A DNA stretch of 36,506 bases, from assembly GCA_051880395.1 (NCBI GenBank), contig JBJENW010000353.1, positions 1-36,506 on the forward strand, in the 5' to 3' direction. The position numbers and the translations under genes were made by a program. The stretch is from JBJENW01 sp051880395 (GTDB lineage: Bacteria > Bacillota > Clostridia > Lachnospirales > Lachnospiraceae). The notes beneath the pieces were generated by a model that saw only the letters and a program-made list of their open reading frames with translations, did no database searches and was not told the origin of the DNA. Shown piece by piece: positions 33,577-36,506 of this stretch. The first letter of the stretch is position 1, and each line of letters starts with the position of its first letter.

Positions 33577-35592
33577 TTAAATCGTATACTTGTCTACAAT
33601 GTGTTTCAAATCTTCTGACAGACCGGCACTGACTTTTACCATCTCATATGTCTGATTTACCAGCTCTGCCACATTTTCATTTTCGGCACGCATATTCTGC
33701 ATTTCCGCACCGGATTCATTGATGCTATCGCTGATCGCAACGATCGAATGAACCGTATGCTCCATGGTCTCCGAAAATTCATTGATTCCATTCTGTAAAT
33801 ACTGCATGGTTTTTGACAGTACCTCCGCATCCTGATAATATCCCTCGCTGGCTCCTGAGAACTTCCGATAATCCGGGATGACCTGTTTTTCGATGTACTC
33901 CAGACTCTTTTTTAGACATTCTTCCAATCCCTGTACCGATGCATAGATTTCCGTTACAAGCCCTGTGATATTATCCGCAGACTCCGAGGACTGAATGGCA
34001 AGTTCGCTGATTTCCTCCGCTACGACCGCAAAGCCTTTTCCCGCTTCACCCGCACGGGCAGCCTCAATCGAGGCATTTAATGCTAACAGTTTCGTCTGTG
34101 AAGAGATCGCCGTGATCGATTCTGTAAACATTCCGATCTTTTCTACTGACTTTGCCTGTTCCAGAGCTTTTTTCATACTTTCCTGTACTTCCTCGAACAT
34201 CTTTGTGGAGCGTGCATCTGCCTGTGCAGCAGAATCTTTCAATTTTCCTGCCCGAGCCATCAACTGATTCGTTTTCTCCACACTCTCTTCTACCTTGTGG
34301 TTCATCTCACTGGTTTCATCCATAACACCATGGATATGCTCCACCATCTCTTCTGTCGTCCCGACCGTCTCTTCAAAGTTCTGATTCACCTGCGCAATGA
34401 TGTCTAAGGTATCTTTTGTGTTATGATTCATGGAAGTTGCGATTTCTTCCATTTTTACTCCATTCTCACTCATATTTTGCGATACATCGTTGATCGTCTG
34501 CATTTCCCCACGCAGTCCGTCTGCTACCGAACAAATGGAGGTACACATTTCACCGATCTCGCTTTTGCGTTTTGTATATTTCCGATAATCTTCGTTTAAG
34601 CGAAAATCTAAGCCGGCGATCTGATTTAGCACTCTGCTCGTGACTTTGATCGGTTTTACGATCACACCGGAAAATACTGCCACAGCGATTGCCGCCAAAA
34701 TCTCTACCAGAATCGAAACCATATAAGCAATAAACTTTTCCTGTTCTACCGGTGCTAAAATCTGTGTTTTCGGTACCGAATAGCAGACGATCCACTGATT
34801 CTGTGGGATTACATAATAACCACAGAATTTCTTTTCCCCCTGATAGGTATACTCAGACCCGCCTTTTTCCACGCTTTTTCCAGCGGCAAGATCTGCCACA
34901 ACCTGCTGGATCATCGCATTTTGCACTTCTGTACCGACGCGACCTTCCTCGGTATGGCCAAAAATAATTCCCATTCTGTCCAAAATATATGCGGAAAGAT
35001 TTTTCATTCCTGTAACAGATGCCTCTTTCATTTTATCTTCGAAAATCTGATGTCCTAAAAAACCGACCAGGGCACCGACTACTTTTTCTTCACTTTTTAC
35101 CGCTGCTACCGTAACAATTTGCGGGTTGTCGCTGTCTGCATACAAAACGCCGCTCTGCGCGGTCTCTTTTTCCCCACTCAGTATCTGCTGTACCGCCTCG
35201 TATTCGCTGAATTTGATCGACTTACTTTCTTCATACGTACACCCGAGCACTTCTCCTGCCGTATCCAGCAAAACAACTTCTTCCAACCCTGTATCCGACT
35301 GTTTGATGTTCGTCAACATTTTTTCATAAACATCCTGTTTTCCTGCCTGCAGGTTTTCCATGTTCGAACTACTTTTCGTAAATCCTAACAGGTTCGTGTT
35401 ATGACGTTCCACGAGGTCCATCAAATTTTCCGCCCTTGCTTCCACACAGTCCATCAGATGCGCTTCCGTGGATTCCTGCACAGAACTTTCGAACTTTGGA
35501 AATGTGATCTGAACCAGAATGGTCACCGAGATAAACTCGATCAAGATCATCATCAGAACGATTTTTTTCTGAATGTTCATTCGTAAAAACAT
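33577..35592 (-). CDS. Methyl-accepting chemotaxis protein with double-Cache-like sensor
   Basis: 671 residues. Membrane helices at about 11-30 and 287-311 flank an outer domain of about 255 residues with the Cache pattern: a long helix after TM1, LDTAGEVLGCTYEE (109-122), YILDRMGIIFGHTEEGRVG (202-220), and YYVIPQNQWIVCYSVP just before TM2. A HAMP-like linker (about 312-365) leads to the cytoplasmic signalling hairpin, with the receptor tip ISSQTKLLALNASIEAARAGEAGKGFAVVAEEI (497-528). It would sense a small molecule and control CheA. The ligand cannot be told from sequence, and no che genes are nearby. The ATG at 35592 has AAGGGGAG six bases upstream. Its promoter carries a nine-G tract. Confidence 0.94.
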   Translation of the reverse strand: MFLRMNIQKKIVLMMILIEFISVTILVQITFPKFESSVQESTEAHLMDCVEARAENLMDLVERHNTNLLGFTKSSSNMENLQAGKQDVYEKMLTNIKQSDTGLEEVVLLDTAGEVLGCTYEESKSIKFSEYEAVQQILSGEKETAQSGVLYADSDNPQIVTVAAVKSEEKVVGALVGFLGHQIFEDKMKEASVTGMKNLSAYILDRMGIIFGHTEEGRVGTEVQNAMIQQVVADLAAGKSVEKGGSEYTYQGEKKFCGYYVIPQNQWIVCYSVPKTQILAPVEQEKFIAYMVSILVEILAAIAVAVFSGVIVKPIKVTSRVLNQIAGLDFRLNEDYRKYTKRKSEIGEMCTSICSVADGLRGEMQTINDVSQNMSENGVKMEEIATSMNHNTKDTLDIIAQVNQNFEETVGTTEEMVEHIHGVMDETSEMNHKVEESVEKTNQLMARAGKLKDSAAQADARSTKMFEEVQESMKKALEQAKSVEKIGMFTESITAISSQTKLLALNASIEAARAGEAGKGFAVVAEEISELAIQSSESADNITGLVTEIYASVQGLEECLKKSLEYIEKQVIPDYRKFSGASEGYYQDAEVLSKTMQYLQNGINEFSETMEHTVHSIVAISDSINESGAEMQNMRAENENVAELVNQTYEMVKVSAGLSEDLKHIVDKYTI

Positions 35593-35645
35593 ACGTATCT
35601 CCCCTTCATTTGTTTGAATGTCAAACTAAATTTTTTCTAAATTGA

Positions 35646-35688
35646 AAGAACAGTCAAAGCCGTATTGTTTACGCCCTTGTCTGTTCTT
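35646..35688 (-). other. Hairpin in the chemoreceptor leader
   Basis: AAGAACAG and CTGTTCTT (35646-35653, 35681-35688) pair perfectly around a 27-base loop in the roughly 107-nt 5' leader. There is no U tract after it. It could affect mRNA stability or initiation. Confidence 0.45.
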
Positions 35689-35705
35689 ATTATTGTTTAT
35701 AATTT

Positions 35706-35734
35706 ATTATACCCCCCCCCGAATTTTCTGTCAA
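35706..35734 (-). promoter_or_regulatory. Consensus sigma-A promoter of the chemoreceptor gene
   Basis: Perfect TTGACA (plus coordinates 35729-35734) and perfect TATAAT (35706-35711) on the minus strand, exactly 17 bases apart. Nine of the spacer bases are consecutive G, directly against the -10 box. The predicted start is near 35699, about 107 nt before the ATG. The remaining bases 35735-35954 up to the tRNA terminator are AT-rich and hold no gene I can support. Confidence 0.88.
35712..35720 (-). repeat. Nine-G homopolymer in a promoter spacer
   Basis: Nine consecutive C on the plus strand (G on the transcribed strand) in a region otherwise above 75% A+T. Tracts of this kind change length by replication slippage, and here each change alters the -35/-10 spacing from its current 17. 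Confidence 0.9.
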
Positions 35735-35954
35735 TATTTCGTCTGCACTTTACATATTTTTTACTTTTTAAAATTTGTCTTTTTATTTATGTGATTTTTT
35801 TATCAATTTTATCAAAATCAACTTTCGTCCCAGTTCCATTTCTTTTTTTTCATAATTTTCCGACTTTTTTCATCTGCTTTCCCATATAATTGACTTTGAT
35901 TGAAACACAATCGAATATCGATCCATTAGTAGGACAAACATACCTTGTTAACGC

Positions 35955-35985
35955 AAAAAAAGAGAACCTCCTCCGAGATTCTCTT
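35955..35985 (-). terminator. Terminator of the tRNA-Leu gene
   Basis: On the minus strand AAGAGAA pairs with TTCTCTT around a short internal loop containing TCTCGGAGGAGG, followed by a run of T, starting 13 bases after the tRNA 3' end. Confidence 0.8.
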
Positions 35986-35997
35986 CGCATTTCTAAG

Positions 35998-36081
35998 TGC
36001 GGAAGATGGGACTTGAACCCACACGGTATTGCTACCACAAGATCCTTAGTCTTGCTCGTCTGCCAATTCCGACACTTCCGC
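35998..36081 (-). tRNA. tRNA-Leu, anticodon AAG
   Basis: 84-nt class II tRNA. Acceptor GCGGAAG pairs with CTTCCGC, discriminator A, and no encoded CCA. The anticodon stem CAAGA/TCTTG (36038-36042 and 36050-36054) closes the seven-base loop CTAAGGA, placing A-A-G at positions 34-36 (plus 36045-36047). The variable arm (TGGTAGCAATACCG) is long and paired as in leucine tRNAs, and the T loop GTTCAAGT is standard. AAG would read CUU directly, or CUU/CUC/CUA if A34 is deaminated to inosine. Confidence 0.93.
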
Positions 36082-36114
36082 ATTCCGTCTGTCGCTTGTC
36101 GCGACGACTCAACT

Positions 36115-36143
36115 AGTATAACATGTTTTTTTCTTTGTGTCAA
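36115..36143 (-). promoter_or_regulatory. Promoter of tRNA-Leu
   Basis: TTGACA (36138-36143) and TATACT (36115-36120) on the minus strand with a 17-base A-rich spacer. The -35 box overlaps the stop codon of the small membrane protein gene at 36140. Confidence 0.85.
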
Positions 36144-36334
36144 CTGTTTTTTTCTTTTTTCTGTCCAAATTTTAATCCGATGAGACAGATGGCGATCACG
36201 AGAACCATATTAATGAATCGACTGTAAAACTCATTCGTTACAAAATAATCAATTGTGAAAAATGCAATCACCCGATAGATCACCAGCGTCGGGATCACGA
36301 ATAGAAAATATTTTTTTGCGTCAATTTTCTTCAT
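36140..36334 (-). CDS. Small two-helix membrane protein, unknown function
   Basis: 64 residues from the ATG at 36334, which has AAAGGAA nine bases upstream; a longer frame from 36376 starts inside the promoter and lacks a ribosome site. Two hydrophobic segments, about 9-28 (YFLFVIPTLVIYRVIAFFTI) and 41-57 (INMVLVIAICLIGLKFG), flank a short outside loop, and both ends are Lys-rich, which suggests both face the cytoplasm. I do not recognise a family. It has its own promoter and is followed directly by the tRNA-Leu promoter. Confidence 0.75.
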   Translation of the reverse strand: MKKIDAKKYFLFVIPTLVIYRVIAFFTIDYFVTNEFYSRFINMVLVIAICLIGLKFGQKKEKNS

Positions 36335-36365
36335 ATCCAAATTCCTTTCGACTTCTTTTTCTGTA

Positions 36366-36394
36366 ATTATAATCACCTGTTTTCAAAAACGCAA
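36366..36394 (-). promoter_or_regulatory. Promoter of the small membrane protein gene
   Basis: Perfect TATAAT (36366-36371) 17 bases from TTGCGT (36389-36394) on the minus strand. The predicted leader is about 25 nt, leaving room for the ribosome site. Confidence 0.6.
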
Positions 36395-36407
36395 CCTGTT
36401 TTCAAAA
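36375..36407. repeat. Two 14-bp direct repeats over a promoter
   Basis: ACCTGTTTTCAAAA occurs at 36375-36388 (inside the promoter spacer) and at 36394-36407 (just upstream of the -35 box), a 19-base period. Position suggests an operator bound by a repressor. Confidence 0.6.
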
Positions 36408-36506
36408 TTTTTTTGCCAACTTTCTATTTTGTCGAGCTGTTTCCACCTACTCTTTATATGGGCGTAAGTCTTTGCGAGCTCTACTTTATTGGCCTCCCAC
36501 TACATT

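Noticed and set aside
35850..36183. Open frames of 97 codons on each strand.
   Set aside because: Both run through the tRNA-Leu gene and its terminator.
36383..36499. 38-codon minus-strand open stretch at the window edge, reading ...WKQLDKIESWQKNFENRL... and ending at 36383.
   Set aside because: It has a stop just upstream (36500-36502), no start codon or ribosome site, and overlaps the promoter of the small membrane protein gene. It could be the remnant of an upstream gene, but nothing supports a call.

Overview
The window looks like chromosome from a low-GC, single-membrane anaerobe of the class Clostridia, most likely family Lachnospiraceae (inferred from gene content; no database was searched). 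Pointers are pyrB followed by pyrI, the dgt-dnaG-rpoD-trmK-nucleoside kinase cluster next to rnpB, a type IV pilus (T4P) locus without secretin or PilP, and two giant proteins resembling the DUF5057 group I associate with Lachnospiraceae.

Layout. (1) 87-1572, plus strand: pyrB-pyrI (aspartate transcarbamoylase) with a sigma-A promoter and a strong terminator. (2) 1571-25736, minus strand, read right to left: a complete monoderm T4P locus, pilB, pilT, pilC, major pilin, prepilin peptidase, a PilM-PilN fusion, PilO-like, four minor (pseudo)pilins, two secreted proteins of about 1,500 residues, and a DUF3810 membrane protein whose HExxH signature is missing. (3) 25737-26373: an AT-rich upstream region with a perfect 10-bp inverted repeat, a 24-codon relic of an ATPase gene, and a 183-bp near-perfect palindrome abutting rnpB. 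(4) 26374-33330, minus strand: rnpB and the housekeeping cluster. (5) 33577-36394, minus strand: a chemoreceptor gene whose consensus promoter carries nine consecutive G in its spacer, a tRNA-Leu with an AAG anticodon, and a 64-residue membrane protein.

How it works together. PilB (with a possible c-di-GMP-binding MshEN domain) and PilT would power extension and retraction on PilC. PilMN and PilO form the inner scaffold, and the peptidase matures the pilins. A priming complex of four minor pilins, one with a large beta-rich ectodomain, would sit at the tip. The two giant proteins occupy the place where other T4P systems encode a tip adhesin (PilY1/PilC1), and are my best candidate for an undescribed component. 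The chemoreceptor's poly-G promoter suggests phase-variable expression.
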